NCBI GenBank assembly: GCA_963848375.1
Contig: CAWKDK010000011.1
Coordinates: 1 to 64,000 of the forward strand
Source of the DNA: JAJPJE01 sp963848375
GTDB taxonomy: Bacteria > Acidobacteriota > Terriglobia > Terriglobales > Acidobacteriaceae
Direction: 5' to 3'
Length of the DNA: 64,000 nt
The notes beneath the pieces are model-generated. The model made no database searches and had not been told where the DNA came from. It worked only from the letters and a program-made list of their open reading frames with translations. The position numbers were made by a program, and so were the translations under genes. The first letter of the stretch is position 1, and every line of letters starts with the position of its first letter. Below, in pieces: positions 16,692 to 25,810 of the stretch.

Positions 16692-17816
16692 TCAGCCTTT
16701 GAACACCATTGCGGGATCGAGCCGCGTGACCTTGTTGATGGAAACCAGCGCTGCTCCAACACACATGAACAGCGTCAGAAAGAACATGCCAATCGCCATC
16801 GGCGTGGGCATCAGGATGGCTGCGCCGCCTTTTTGACTGGCGTGCACCACGAACACGCTGACGATCATGCCAAGGAAATAACCGATTACTGCACTGATCG
16901 CCGCCTGCTTGATGATGACTTTGTAGACGTAACTGTTGGGCGCGCCCATCGCTTTCAGCGTGCCGAATTCACGCAGGTGATCCATGGTCGTTGCGTAGAT
17001 GGTCTGCGCAACTACGACAAAGCCGACGACGAGTCCAAGCAGCGCCGCCAGCAGCACCGCAACGCCTGCGCCGGTAGTGAACATCCAGTAGAACTGCGTC
17101 ATGCGGCTGAATTCGCGATTCGTGACTACGTCCACGTCTTTCACGCGATCCAGAATGTCATGGCGAACCTGCTCGGGATTCGCTCCCGGCGCCAGCTTTA
17201 CCAAGATGTAAGTCGTCTGATCATCGGGAACGTTCGCATATTCCTGCGCGCGCTTGAAAGTAGTGAAGACGTAAGGAGACGTAGTGAAGGCGCGAATCCC
17301 CTGCGTGAATCCAACCACTCGCGCACGCTTGCCGTTGATCTCAAACAGCTGCTCCGCATGATCGACACCAAGCTTCTGCCTGTAGATCTCGTCCATGATG
17401 ATTGCGTCGGGACGTTTGAGATCCTCCACGCGGCCTTGCACCAGGTTCCACGGGCGTCCGAGATTCTCGTCCACGTTCAGCCCGACGACCTGCACCGATT
17501 CCTGCCGGCCATCGGGACGCTTCCACTCCACCCAGCGCGTAATCAGCTTCTCGGCCTTCGCAACGCCGGGAACGGCGCGCACCTGGTAAACCTTGCGTTC
17601 GCTGAAAGGAACGCCTTGCTCGACATAAGGCACATGTTTCGACGTCACCCACAGATCAGCGCCGGAATTGTCGATCAGATTCGACGTCGTCACCGTGAAG
17701 CCGACGAAGAGACCCAGCTCGACGACGATCAGCACCACGGCGAAAACAATTCCCGTCAGCGTGACCGCCAGTCGAACCTTGTCGTGAAACAGATTGCGCT
17801 GTGCCAGGGGCGGCAT
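16692..17816 (-). CDS. devC: FtsX/MacB-like permease (DevC class)
   Basis: The start is ATG 17816 (MPPLAQRNLFHDKVRLAVTL), one base after the TetR gene's last codon region and preceded by AGAGGA; the open frame to 17933 overlaps TetR and is rejected. The 374-residue protein has one N-terminal membrane helix, a periplasmic domain of about 230 residues, and three C-terminal helices containing VAQTIYATTMDHLREFGTLK AMGAP, typical of the FtsX-domain permeases of DevC type. It would form a dimer with two ATPases and work with the adaptor at 14803-15870. Confidence 0.9.
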   Translation of the reverse strand: MPPLAQRNLFHDKVRLAVTLTGIVFAVVLIVVELGLFVGFTVTTSNLIDNSGADLWVTSKHVPYVEQGVPFSERKVYQVRAVPGVAKAEKLITRWVEWKRPDGRQESVQVVGLNVDENLGRPWNLVQGRVEDLKRPDAIIMDEIYRQKLGVDHAEQLFEINGKRARVVGFTQGIRAFTTSPYVFTTFKRAQEYANVPDDQTTYILVKLAPGANPEQVRHDILDRVKDVDVVTNREFSRMTQFYWMFTTGAGVAVLLAALLGLVVGFVVVAQTIYATTMDHLREFGTLKAMGAPNSYVYKVIIKQAAISAVIGYFLGMIVSVFVVHASQKGGAAILMPTPMAIGMFFLTLFMCVGAALVSINKVTRLDPAMVFKG

Positions 17817-17817
17817 G

Positions 17818-18453
17818 TTATTTCCTCTCGCGCAGCATGCCGTGCAGAATCGCGTCGAGCATGAACTCGACTCGTTCCGGCATCGGACGCCAGTCAACCC
17901 AACCGTCGTGACATTTGGCGATGTGCAAGGCAATCACGCCGTGAACAGCCGCCCACAAGGTTTGCGAAATCAGCTCCGCGTCCTGAAATTCCGGGCGGAA
18001 GCGTCCCTCCTCGATCGCTTGTTGAATGGTGTATTTCAGGAAGGCGTAGGCATCGACTTCAGGATTGCCCTTGATCTCCTGATCGATTTCGTCGAGCCCC
18101 GGCGCCGGATGCGGCGTCATGAACATCAAGGTGTAGTGGTTCGGATATTTCAGACCGAAATCGATGTAGAGGCGACCGATCTGATTGATGCGCTCGATGA
18201 CATCGGCCGGCATCGCCGCGCTCTGAAAGACTTCGGCGAGACGCGCGAAATCTTCGTGGCATAACTGCCGGAAGAGGTCTTCCTTGTCGGCAAAATAACC
18301 GTAGATCGTCGTCGGCGTGTATTCGATTCTGTCCGCCACCTTGCGCATCGAAACGCCCTCGTAGCCTTCGGCGATGAACAGTTCCCGCGCGGCATCGAGG
18401 ATCTTGTCGCGTACTTCAGACTTCTCTCGTTCCCTGCGCTCTTTGACTCCCAT
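17818..18453 (-). CDS. TetR-family repressor of the export operon
   Basis: The 211-residue regulator has an N-terminal helix-turn-helix (about 15-60: REKSEVRDKILDAARELFIA, then GVSMRKVADRIEYTPTTIYG) and a helical ligand-binding C-terminal domain. It is the first gene of the operon and is directly coupled to the permease. A compound palindrome at 18468-18500 lies 15 bases upstream of its start, so autorepression together with control of the exporter is likely. The inducer is unknown. Confidence 0.92.
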   Translation of the reverse strand: MGVKERREREKSEVRDKILDAARELFIAEGYEGVSMRKVADRIEYTPTTIYGYFADKEDLFRQLCHEDFARLAEVFQSAAMPADVIERINQIGRLYIDFGLKYPNHYTLMFMTPHPAPGLDEIDQEIKGNPEVDAYAFLKYTIQQAIEEGRFRPEFQDAELISQTLWAAVHGVIALHIAKCHDGWVDWRPMPERVEFMLDAILHGMLRERK

Positions 18454-18467
18454 AACAGCTCTCTTCC

Positions 18468-18500
18468 ACTTAACAGTGTTAACTTAACAACGTTAAGTAA
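18468..18500. promoter_or_regulatory. Putative TetR operator (two overlapping palindromes)
   Basis: CTTAACAGTGTTAA and TTAACAACGTTAAG share a central TTAAC and form two head-to-tail inverted repeats just upstream of the tetR start at 18453. This is the position and symmetry expected for a TetR dimer-pair operator. Confidence 0.7.
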
Positions 18501-18618
18501 ACGACTGCCGTTATAGATTGTCAAGGGGATTCTTTGTAAAAAGATTGTTATCGCGCGGAATGTATTGCTATCTAGCTTATTTTCTGACAGTTACAAAAGC
18601 CATTCCGGACCGTACGGC

Positions 18619-18656
18619 TAGCCGCAGCCTTTTCCCCGTGAGGTCGACTGCGGCTA
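18619..18656. repeat. Inverted repeat between divergent/convergent operon ends
   Basis: TAGCCGCAG (18619-18627) is mirrored by CTGCGGCTA (18648-18656). It lies 10 bases past the stop of the gene at 18666-19175 and could be its terminator stem, although no clear T-run follows. Related GCCGCAGCTA words recur near 23974, 38440 and 47228. Confidence 0.45.
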
Positions 18657-18665
18657 TCGCGAGTG

Positions 18666-19175
18666 CTAGGCGGCATCGCGCCGTGCCAGTTTCGCCATGG
18701 CGATCGACATCACCCCGGCTCCCAACGTCTTGATCAGGGTCGGGTGCTGCGCATAAAACGAGCTGGCCTTTTCGATGATCGAAGGATCCGTCTGTTCGGC
18801 GCGGGAAGCCAGTTGCTGAACGGCTTCTGGAGAAATGTTCTGCGCTTGTTGGGGTGTGACCTGATTACTGCCTCCGGAGAGCAATCCGGACAGCATGCTG
18901 CCTCCTGGGATTTGCGCCAAGCCGGCTGGTCCGACGGACGCAAGCAGGTGATTTAACATTCCCGCTTTTTGCTCACCATTGGATTGGCTAAACATGCTGG
19001 AGACCATCTGCCCGAAAGCAGGCGTCTGGTCGGAACGAAATGCGTGCGAGAGTGCGCCGGCCATATCGCTCTGTGGAACCGACTGCGCGACCTGGTCGAA
19101 GTGCTGATGCACGTCGGCCTCGCTGGTGGGAGCGGACCCGCCCGCGTACTGTTTCAACATATCGAGTAACGACAT
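18666..19175 (-). CDS. Hypothetical protein of the LysM/OmpA operon
   Basis: ATG 19175 follows GGAGGAAG; the longer open frame overlaps the LysM gene and is rejected. The 169-residue product begins MSLLDMLKQYAGG and contains QNISPEAVQQLASRAEQTDP and FYAQHPTLIKTLGAGVMSIA, with a Gly/Gln/Ser-rich middle. There is no signal peptide and only a weakly hydrophobic C-terminal helix. It is the third gene of a same-strand set with the LysM protein (19241-19621) and the DUF937-OmpA protein (19679-20887). It has DUF937-like repeats in style, but I cannot assign a function. Confidence 0.7.
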   Translation of the reverse strand: MSLLDMLKQYAGGSAPTSEADVHQHFDQVAQSVPQSDMAGALSHAFRSDQTPAFGQMVSSMFSQSNGEQKAGMLNHLLASVGPAGLAQIPGGSMLSGLLSGGSNQVTPQQAQNISPEAVQQLASRAEQTDPSIIEKASSFYAQHPTLIKTLGAGVMSIAMAKLARRDAA

Positions 19176-19240
19176 ACTTCCTCCTGTTGATGGCTGGAAC
19201 GGAATGGGCGCCAGCGTTTGCGGCCGGCGCCCTGGTTGGA

Positions 19241-19621
19241 TCAGGCGGCGGCGGGAATTATGAGCTCCTGCCCGACCTTGATCTTGTCCGGATCCTGCAG
19301 GTTGTTGGCCTTGGCTATCGCCATGTATTTGTTTGCGTCGCCATAAAACTGCTTGCTGATTTTTGATAGGTTGTCGCCAGGGCGAACCGTGTAGGTCTGC
19401 TGTCCCTCGCGAAATTGAATGTCGTGCTTCAAATCCGAGTAATTGGGATCGACAGCCTTGATCGCGTCCCAAATACGATTCTTGCTGGCTTCGGAGTTCG
19501 CCAGCACCTTTAGCGAAAGTTGGTTCCCATCCATGCCGAGGCCCTGGATCTGAGCGCCTTCTTTCTGGATGACGTCGAGTACAGGTTGGTATTTCTGCTT
19601 GAGTTGATCAAAGTCTGCCAT
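19241..19621 (-). CDS. LysM-domain protein (Kbp/YgaU-like)
   Basis: The 126-residue protein has an N-terminal BON-like region (about 25-70, VLANSEASKNRIWDAIKAVD) and a C-terminal LysM domain (about 74-124, TYTVRPGDNLSKISKQFYGD ending KIKVGQELIIPAAA). This is the BON-LysM order of E. coli Kbp, a cytoplasmic potassium-binding protein. It has no signal peptide, in line with Kbp. ATG 19621 has GAGGAA upstream. Potassium binding is inferred only from the domain order. Confidence 0.85.
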   Translation of the reverse strand: MADFDQLKQKYQPVLDVIQKEGAQIQGLGMDGNQLSLKVLANSEASKNRIWDAIKAVDPNYSDLKHDIQFREGQQTYTVRPGDNLSKISKQFYGDANKYMAIAKANNLQDPDKIKVGQELIIPAAA

Positions 19622-19678
19622 GAGTTCCTCCGTTTAGAAGTAGTTCGTGGGTGGTCGCCTCTGTCGCTCATGCAAGGC

Positions 19679-20887
19679 TCACTTGCTGTTCACCGTCAGT
19701 TCAATGCGGCGGTTCCTGGTCCGTCCTTCATCCGTGTCATTAGCTGCAATCGGACGGGATTGGCCGTAACCGGCGGTCGAGATCCGATCGGAAGGCACAC
19801 CTCCGGAAACGAGCATGGCCTTTACGGCATTGGCGCGGTCAACTGAGAGCCTCTGATTCGCGTCAACATCGCCCGTGTTGTCCGTGTGTCCGGTCAGAGT
19901 GACATGTGCGTTGGGATACGCCTTCAGAATCGCGGTCAGGTCACCCACGCTCTGCACAGAATCGGGCGTCAGCTCGGTGGAAGCCGTCTGGAAATTCAGA
20001 TGATCGAAGACGAATGTCCTCGGAACATCTTGCGCCTGGGAACCCAAGTAGCTGGCCAGGTTGTAATTGAGCGAACCTTCGGGAACGGAAATGGACGTTC
20101 CGTTAGGAAGAGACAGCCTGGTGAGCGATCCGTTGGGGCCGCGACCGCGCGCAAACATCCACAGCAACAGAGCTGCGAACGCGATGAGCGCGATCCACAA
20201 CCATTTCTTCGAACCAGCTGCAGACGGCACAGTGGGAGCCGCGGAATACGTTTGCTTCGGGACATCCCTCACCGCAGCAGTAGATGTGTCGCGATAATTA
20301 TTCGCCAACGGCGGAACGACTCTGGGACCGCCGAGCCCGATGAGTTGTGACATGCCTGCAGGGAGCGCGCCGAAGATGGATTCCTTCTGACCACGCAACA
20401 GCCCCGCTATGCCGGAGGCATTGAGTCCCTGGCTGCTCGCGTACTTCCCGATCACGCCGAGCACGAGGGGCGCTGTCATCCCCATCAGGGAAGAGGCCGA
20501 GGAGGACCGGATCCCACTGTTACGCGCGAGCATGTCGGTTACAGACGAGCTGTTCTCTCCGAAAATATTGCCAAGCAGCTGCTGACCGGCGCTCATCATG
20601 TTTGTGGTTGGTGTGCCTCCCCCAAAGAGAGTGGAAGCATTGTCTGCAACCGGCGCAAAGGCGCCGTCGCGCACGAGGTTTCCAAGTTTGCTTACGCCTT
20701 CTGGAGACGAGGAGAGTTGAGTGAGGCCCGCGAGAACGCTGGGAACGGAAGTGTTCAAGGCCGTTCGAGTAGCTGATTCAGGTTCGCGGACAGCAGAGCT
20801 GGCGCCGCTGATGAGTTCGGGGGTTAAGTACGCTCGGATGCTGTCGAGCAAGCTGATGGGTCGCAATTGTTGGGGGGAAACGGCCAC
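19679..20887 (-). CDS. DUF937 - transmembrane - OmpA protein
   Basis: This protein of 402 residues has an N-terminal DUF937-type region (about 10-190) with Gly/Ser-rich helices (ALNTSVPSVLAGLTQLSSSP). One membrane helix (about 227-244, KKWLWIALIAFAALLLWMFA) precedes a C-terminal OmpA domain (about 290-400: HVTLTGHTDNTGDVDANQRL, GYGQSRPIAANDTDEGR). With no cleavable signal, the DUF937 part should be cytoplasmic and the OmpA part periplasmic, gripping peptidoglycan. It leads the operon with the Kbp-like LysM protein 57 bases downstream, so the three may link the cell interior to the wall. Confidence 0.85.
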   Translation of the reverse strand: MAVSPQQLRPISLLDSIRAYLTPELISGASSAVREPESATRTALNTSVPSVLAGLTQLSSSPEGVSKLGNLVRDGAFAPVADNASTLFGGGTPTTNMMSAGQQLLGNIFGENSSSVTDMLARNSGIRSSSASSLMGMTAPLVLGVIGKYASSQGLNASGIAGLLRGQKESIFGALPAGMSQLIGLGGPRVVPPLANNYRDTSTAAVRDVPKQTYSAAPTVPSAAGSKKWLWIALIAFAALLLWMFARGRGPNGSLTRLSLPNGTSISVPEGSLNYNLASYLGSQAQDVPRTFVFDHLNFQTASTELTPDSVQSVGDLTAILKAYPNAHVTLTGHTDNTGDVDANQRLSVDRANAVKAMLVSGGVPSDRISTAGYGQSRPIAANDTDEGRTRNRRIELTVNSK

Positions 20888-21253
20888 AGTACACCTCCTG
20901 AGGGGAATCGCTGGGGTTAACGAGGTTTGCGGAGGCCGGAGGTACCACCGCCAGTGGTTCCGTTGGAGCCGGGTTCTTCTTAGACGGCCGCGTACTGCGG
21001 GAGAACAATCGCGACGACCCTGAAAACTTACTGCGGAAGCGAGAAAATTTCAATCGCAGATGGGCATTGAGCAAACGTTTATTACGGGTTCTTACAAGCT
21101 GGTCAAAACGCCATCCGCTTTTTCGACTGAGGTGCTAACCGAGAATCTCGCGTGTTCTCGCGAACCGGGAAGCTGCAGATGAATCGCGAGAGGTAACCCG
21201 CTGTACGAAAGAGAATGGGATACTGTGTTGCAGGATTGGAAATCGCCCGCTGA
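20888..21253. other. Divergent intergenic region
   Basis: These 366 bases separate the DUF937-OmpA operon (minus) from the FkbM methyltransferase gene (plus). Both promoters must lie here. GGAGGTG at about 20892-20898 (read on the minus strand) is the ribosome-binding site of the operon's first gene. I see no RNA gene or repeat. Confidence 0.4.
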
Positions 21254-22087
21254 ATGCCGCTTTTCCCGCTGCTCACCGTTCGTAACAATTCGCCAGCTGC
21301 CAAGCCGGAGCTCTGGCGGAGTTTTCCGCTTGCTGTTTTGCGCAACGTCCAATGCAGATTCGGCGCAAGCGACGCGCTTCGGACGGTGCAGCTCGATGGC
21401 GGCGCGCGCCTGAGAGTCGATATGCGTACGGGCATGGGAACCGGTATTTACGTTTACAAATGCTGGGAATATGCAGTAACAGAATTGTTGAAGTCAGTAC
21501 TGCAACCGGGCATGTGCTTTCTCGATGTGGGAGCAAACATTGGCTATTACTCAATCATTGCAGCTGCCCGTGGTGCCAGGGTTTATGCGTTCGAGCCAGT
21601 TCCGAAGCTGTTCGAAGCTCTGCAAGAGAACGTTGCGCTAAATCCTGACCTCAACATATCTCCTCAGCGGGTGGCTTTGGCCCGCGACACAGGTCCTACG
21701 ACTTTCTTTGTTGTCGATGATCCCGAGAATCAGGGGTTGTCTTCGCTGAATGAATCACCAGAAGCGGTCGCGATTACGATCCAGGCGCAGACTCTGGACG
21801 ACTTCGTTCGCGAACAGAAATTCCGGCGCGTCGACTTGATGAAAGTAGATGTGGAAGGCGCCGAAGAGCAGGTCTTCCAGGGTGGAACGGATGTTCTTGG
21901 AAGCGACACGGCGCCCGACATCATCTTTGAATGTCATCCGGGCGCGACGTCGGACAAGATACTACGAACTTTTGGTTATCGCATTTATGAATTCCGCAGA
22001 CAGCGCAGTTACGAAGCGCGAAATCTATTCGCCAGCAAGCGAGAGTTACCGCCGCAGGTTTCGACGTTATTGTGCGGAGCAGATTAG
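21254..22087 (+). CDS. FkbM-family SAM methyltransferase
   Basis: This 277-residue class I methyltransferase has the SAM-binding motif MCFLDVGANIGYYSIIAA (about 85-102), VYAFEPVPKLFEALQENVAL after it, and the FkbM block VDLMKVDVEGAEEQVFQGG with PDIIFECHPG. FkbM enzymes O-methylate sugars or small molecules. The first 60 residues precede the domain and have no clear signal, so the true start could be later (for example near 21421). It converges with another methyltransferase gene (5-base gap). Confidence 0.87.
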   Translation: MPLFPLLTVRNNSPAAKPELWRSFPLAVLRNVQCRFGASDALRTVQLDGGARLRVDMRTGMGTGIYVYKCWEYAVTELLKSVLQPGMCFLDVGANIGYYSIIAAARGARVYAFEPVPKLFEALQENVALNPDLNISPQRVALARDTGPTTFFVVDDPENQGLSSLNESPEAVAITIQAQTLDDFVREQKFRRVDLMKVDVEGAEEQVFQGGTDVLGSDTAPDIIFECHPGATSDKILRTFGYRIYEFRRQRSYEARNLFASKRELPPQVSTLLCGAD

Positions 22088-22092
22088 TTCAA

Positions 22093-22800
22093 TTAAGGCT
22101 TGCGGGAGAATGCGAGTAAGTTGTCGCTGAAGCGTACACCGGTGAGTAGCCCGCCTGATATTTTCTGCCAGCTCATAGTTGGATAGCCCGGAAGTCCGCC
22201 TTCATTTGTGTAGCGGAAGATCGGTGGCGCGAAACCCGCCTCGGTGAGAATTCGTTTGAGATCAATCCGCAACAGCGGCGTAATGTGCGCCGGATAGGAT
22301 CCGTCTCCGAATGCGACGTGATGACTGCGCACCAACAACGAGAGCAGGGATCGCCAGCTTTCATTATTCGGGGTGGTCAGGAGTAAGGTCCCGCCCGGCC
22401 GCAGCAATCGAAACAGTTCACGAGCCACGAATCGTGGATTTTCGAGATGCTCGATGACCTCGGCTGAAACGATTACGTCGAAGTTTGCACCATCGTATGG
22501 AAGGGGTTCATTGAGGTCGGCGGCGATCCAGGCAATCTTCTCGTCGAGTGATGCCGGCCTTGGCATTAGATCGGCGGCAGTGATTGTGGCGAAACGCTTA
22601 GTCCCTTCGAGTTGCCGGGTTAAGAATCCTGTTCCCGATCCGAAATCGAGAAGATCTCCCCGCAGCTGAAATTCGTTCACCACGCGCAACACTGTTTCGT
22701 AGATCGCGTTTCCACTAGTGCCGCCAGAGGCTTGCGCGGCGAGGATACGCCGATTCGCCAGATCGATGGTTGATGCTTGGAATGTTTCCAGTGCGCTCAC
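22093..22800 (-). CDS. Class I SAM-dependent methyltransferase
   Basis: The 235-residue protein is of the UbiE/COQ5 (Methyltransf_11/23) style. It has motif I LLDFGSGTGFLTRQLEG (about 50-66), FDVIVSAEVIEHLENPRFVA, and LLRPGGTLLLTTPN. The C-terminal part (FGDGSYPAHITPLLRIDLKR) resembles methyltransferases that act on glycans or lipids in surface clusters. It faces the FkbM gene. The substrate is not evident. Confidence 0.87.
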   Translation of the reverse strand: MSALETFQASTIDLANRRILAAQASGGTSGNAIYETVLRVVNEFQLRGDLLDFGSGTGFLTRQLEGTKRFATITAADLMPRPASLDEKIAWIAADLNEPLPYDGANFDVIVSAEVIEHLENPRFVARELFRLLRPGGTLLLTTPNNESWRSLLSLLVRSHHVAFGDGSYPAHITPLLRIDLKRILTEAGFAPPIFRYTNEGGLPGYPTMSWQKISGGLLTGVRFSDNLLAFSRKP

Positions 22801-22975
22801 GATAAATGTAGGTTGGGCTCTGGAGCTGCATTCTTAAGCAGATAGCTGGCTGCGTCAATGGCTGAAGATGTTCCGGAGCCAAACGGAGCCTTCTGTATCT
22901 AATGAGTAAAGCGGATAGCAGTATTCCGTGACGGGTTCCTGCAGTAGCGTATCTCTCAAGGGTTGATTAGTACTG

Positions 22976-23965
22976 GTGCTCGTAATTTTGCAAATTAGAA
23001 AATATTTTCGTCTTGTTGTCGTTCTGGTATTGAGTTTCGTGGTGGCGCTGCCTGCATTGGCGGATCCCGGCCAGTCGATTACTGACATCATCACGTCGGG
23101 ACAGATTGAGCTGGCGATCCGACTGTTGAACACGCGGATTCAGTCGTCCCCGAATGATGCCGAGGCGCACCACTTGATGTCGAAAGCCTATTACCACCTG
23201 AACAAATGGGACCAGTCGATTGATTACGGCGAGCGTGCGGTGGCACTGGCTCCGAATAACTCCGAGTACTGGATGTGGCTCGGTCGCGCATACGGCGAGA
23301 AAGCAGACACCTCGAGTTTTGTTGCAGCGTACAGCCTCGCCAAAAAAGTGAAGGCGTCGTTCGAGAAGTCGGTCGAGTTGGATGGAAAGAATGTTGCGGC
23401 GCGCACCGATCTGTCGGAGTACTACATGGAAGCGCCATCGGTAATCGGTGGAGGGACGGATAAAGCCCTCGATCAGGCGAAGCAGATTTCGGTCGTAGAT
23501 CCAGCGCGAGCGCACTGGGTATATGCGCGGCTGGATGAAAAGAAAAAAGATTACGGCGCTGCCGAAGGCGAATATGTGCAGGCAATTCACGCCAGCAACA
23601 ACTACGGCTCCTATTGGCTGAATCTGGCGAACCTTTACCGTCAGACCCAGCACTGGTCGCAGATGGAGTCGGCAATCCAGCGAGGTGTTTCCAGCAGTAA
23701 CAAATCCAACGCCGTGTATTACAACGCTGCGACTATCTACGACCATGCAGGACGAAATTTGCCGGAAGCGGCGAATCTGCTCCGCAAATACATCGCCGTG
23801 GGCGGCAGTGACGAGGCTCCCATCTTCCAGGCTCATTACCTGCTGGGCACGATCCTACAAAAACAGGGAGACAAGCAGGGAGCCGCAGCCGAATATCGAA
23901 TCGCGTTGAATCTTGCGGGAGATTACGCTCCGGCGGCAGACGCGCTGAAGAAGCTCGGCGCGTAG
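22976..23965 (+). CDS. Exported tetratricopeptide-repeat protein
   Basis: The 329-residue protein has an N-terminal signal peptide (LVVVLVLSFVVALPALADP). At least six TPR-like helix pairs follow (ALAPNNSEYWMWLGRAYGEK, SYWLNLANLYRQTQHWSQME, FQAHYLLGTILQKQGDKQGA). It probably works in the periplasm as a protein-interaction scaffold. The GTG at 22976 has no good ribosome-binding site, so the start may be a few codons later. It converges with the MacB-type permease gene at 23979. Confidence 0.82.
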   Translation: MLVILQIRKYFRLVVVLVLSFVVALPALADPGQSITDIITSGQIELAIRLLNTRIQSSPNDAEAHHLMSKAYYHLNKWDQSIDYGERAVALAPNNSEYWMWLGRAYGEKADTSSFVAAYSLAKKVKASFEKSVELDGKNVAARTDLSEYYMEAPSVIGGGTDKALDQAKQISVVDPARAHWVYARLDEKKKDYGAAEGEYVQAIHASNNYGSYWLNLANLYRQTQHWSQMESAIQRGVSSSNKSNAVYYNAATIYDHAGRNLPEAANLLRKYIAVGGSDEAPIFQAHYLLGTILQKQGDKQGAAAEYRIALNLAGDYAPAADALKKLGA

Positions 23966-23978
23966 TCAAGAGCCGCAG

Positions 23979-25175
23979 CTATTCGTAGTGCAGCGATTCG
24001 GTCGGATGCAATCTCGACGCGCGATTCGCCGGTAAATATCCGAACAACACTCCCGTCAGACAAGAGACCAGGAATGCAAGGATCATCGACGGTCCGAGCA
24101 GCGGAATATGCAGGCTGTACTGCGGCGGAATCAATGGCTGGATAATAAAGACCAGTCCGATTGCGAGCAAAATTCCGAGGATGGCTCCCGTCCCGCTGAT
24201 CAGCAGTGCTTCGTAAAGAAATTCGTAGCGGATCTGGCTGCGCTTCGCGCCCACGGCTTTGCGAACCCCGATCTCGCGCGTGCGCTCGGTAACCGTGACC
24301 AGCATAATGTTCATGATTCCCACGCCGCTGACGATCAGGGCGATTGCGCTCAACAAAAGCAACACTGCCGAAAGTGCGAACGAAATGCGTCGCGCCGCGC
24401 TGAGAACGGCCGCGAGATTTTCCACTGTGTAATCCGTGCTGGTGCGATGATGCGCTTCCAGCATCTGCCGGACTTCCTGCGTCACCTCCGGAACCGTGTC
24501 CGGCGAATCGGCCTGGACGTAGAGCGTCCGGAGATAGTCCTTGCCGAGATAGAAACGCATCAGCGGGAAGGGGATCAGCACCGATTCCGCGCGAATCTCC
24601 GATTGGCCAAACGTGGAGACGCGTTCACGAAAGATGCCGATGATGGTGAAGCTCAGCTCGCCGACCTTGAGATTTTTGCCGAGCATGTCCTCATCAAAGC
24701 GTTTGGCCAGCCCTTCACTGATCACCGCTGCCTTCGCATTCGTCTGCATATCGATGCTGTCGAAATAGCGGCCTTCGAGGATCAGGAGATTGCGAATCTG
24801 CTGGAAGCCGTCGGTGACTCCAATCAGGGCAACCGGGATCTGGTGCCCATTAATGATGACGACCTGGCTGCCGAAATCGTTGGTGCCGGAAACCTGGGCT
24901 ACGTGTGGAAGCGTGTGCGCAGTTTCGTAGTCAGAGACGGAAATTTCGTCCGCCAGCGAATGTTTGCTTTGATCGCCTGAATAGTAGGCGTAGATCAGAT
25001 TCGAGCCGACTCCCTCGACCAGCCTGAGCACATAACTCTTGCCTACCAGTGAAATCGTCACCACCAGCACGATGCAGGCGCTGCCGATGATCACGCCCAG
25101 AATGGTGAGCGCCGCCCTGGCCTTGTTCGCTCGCAGCGCGTCGATCGCGATTTCAAAGGATTCGCTCTTGATCAT
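23979..25175 (-). CDS. MacB-type ABC permease
   Basis: The 398-residue permease has one N-terminal helix (about 19-42, RAALTILGVIIGSACIVLVV), a periplasmic MacB_PCD domain of about 230 residues, and three C-terminal helices. These carry ALIVSGVGIMNIMLVTVTER, then TREIGVRKAVGAKRSQI, and the end LPANRASRLHPTESLHYE. It has no fused ATPase and no ATPase gene beside it, so it must pair with one encoded elsewhere. A close paralogue lies at 58554-59837. Many Acidobacteriota carry large families of such orphan permeases. Confidence 0.9.
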   Translation of the reverse strand: MIKSESFEIAIDALRANKARAALTILGVIIGSACIVLVVTISLVGKSYVLRLVEGVGSNLIYAYYSGDQSKHSLADEISVSDYETAHTLPHVAQVSGTNDFGSQVVIINGHQIPVALIGVTDGFQQIRNLLILEGRYFDSIDMQTNAKAAVISEGLAKRFDEDMLGKNLKVGELSFTIIGIFRERVSTFGQSEIRAESVLIPFPLMRFYLGKDYLRTLYVQADSPDTVPEVTQEVRQMLEAHHRTSTDYTVENLAAVLSAARRISFALSAVLLLLSAIALIVSGVGIMNIMLVTVTERTREIGVRKAVGAKRSQIRYEFLYEALLISGTGAILGILLAIGLVFIIQPLIPPQYSLHIPLLGPSMILAFLVSCLTGVLFGYLPANRASRLHPTESLHYE

Positions 25176-25384
25176 TTCCGTCAGACAAATTCTTCGGCTT
25201 TAGTTCGCCGGCCGAATGTTGTACTACCTTCTTCGCTTCCAACTGTTCTGCGACTTGGGCTGCTCAGCTGAATCAAGTAAAGTAGAACAGTGATACTCCG
25301 TACTTTTCATTCTATCTCTGCCGGTGGATTGGACTTGTTCTCCAGCGTGGAGTTCGTTCGAGAAGGGCAGGTTTGCCCTCGACG

Positions 25385-25810
25385 ATGACCCATTCCCGAC
25401 CTCGCTTGAAAACCTACATCTTCATCCTGCTGATGGTGATCTTTGGACCGTTGGGCAACGTGCTGCTGAGCAAGGGCATGAAATCAGTGGGCGCGGTCAC
25501 CGATCGCAGTGCGGACCAATTGTTCCAGGTGGCAGAGCAGGTGTTCACCTCGGGCACAATCTGGCTGGGAATCGCGTCGATGCTGCTGTTCTTTGTGGCC
25601 TATATGCTGGTGCTCTCGTGGGCAGATTACAGCTGGGTGCTGCCGGCATCGGCCGTAGCCTATGCAACTGTGGCGCTGCTGGGGCACTTCGCATTAGGAG
25701 AAGCAGTCGCGCCCTTGCGTTGGGTGGGAATCGCCGTGATCTGTGTTGGCGTGTTCGTAGTGGGACAAACGCCACATAGCACTACGCAGCCTCCGGGGGA
25801 CAGCGCGTGA
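25385..25810 (+). CDS. SMR/EamA-like small membrane transporter subunit 1
   Basis: This protein of about 141 residues has four hydrophobic helices and the small-multidrug-resistance style end ALGEAVAPLRWVGIAVICVG. I start it at ATG 25385 (a TTG at 25373 is possible). Its stop overlaps the next gene, a similar protein, by 4 bases (GTGA), so the two are co-translated and may form a heteromer, as ArnE/ArnF do for undecaprenyl-phosphate-aminoarabinose. The location just upstream of asnB and an ArnT-like gene favours a lipid-linked sugar flippase role, which is inference. Confidence 0.75.
   Translation: MTHSRPRLKTYIFILLMVIFGPLGNVLLSKGMKSVGAVTDRSADQLFQVAEQVFTSGTIWLGIASMLLFFVAYMLVLSWADYSWVLPASAVAYATVALLGHFALGEAVAPLRWVGIAVICVGVFVVGQTPHSTTQPPGDSA

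Noticed and set aside
16008..17864. 618-codon open frame on the plus strand
   Set aside because: Antisense shadow of the ATPase and permease genes; rich in His/Arg/Asp with no domain.
19176..19472. Upstream extension of the gene at 18666-19175
   Set aside because: It overlaps the LysM gene in another frame, and ATG 19175 has a strong ribosome-binding site.
24108..24980. 290-codon open frame on the plus strand
   Set aside because: Antisense to the MacB permease; no family features.
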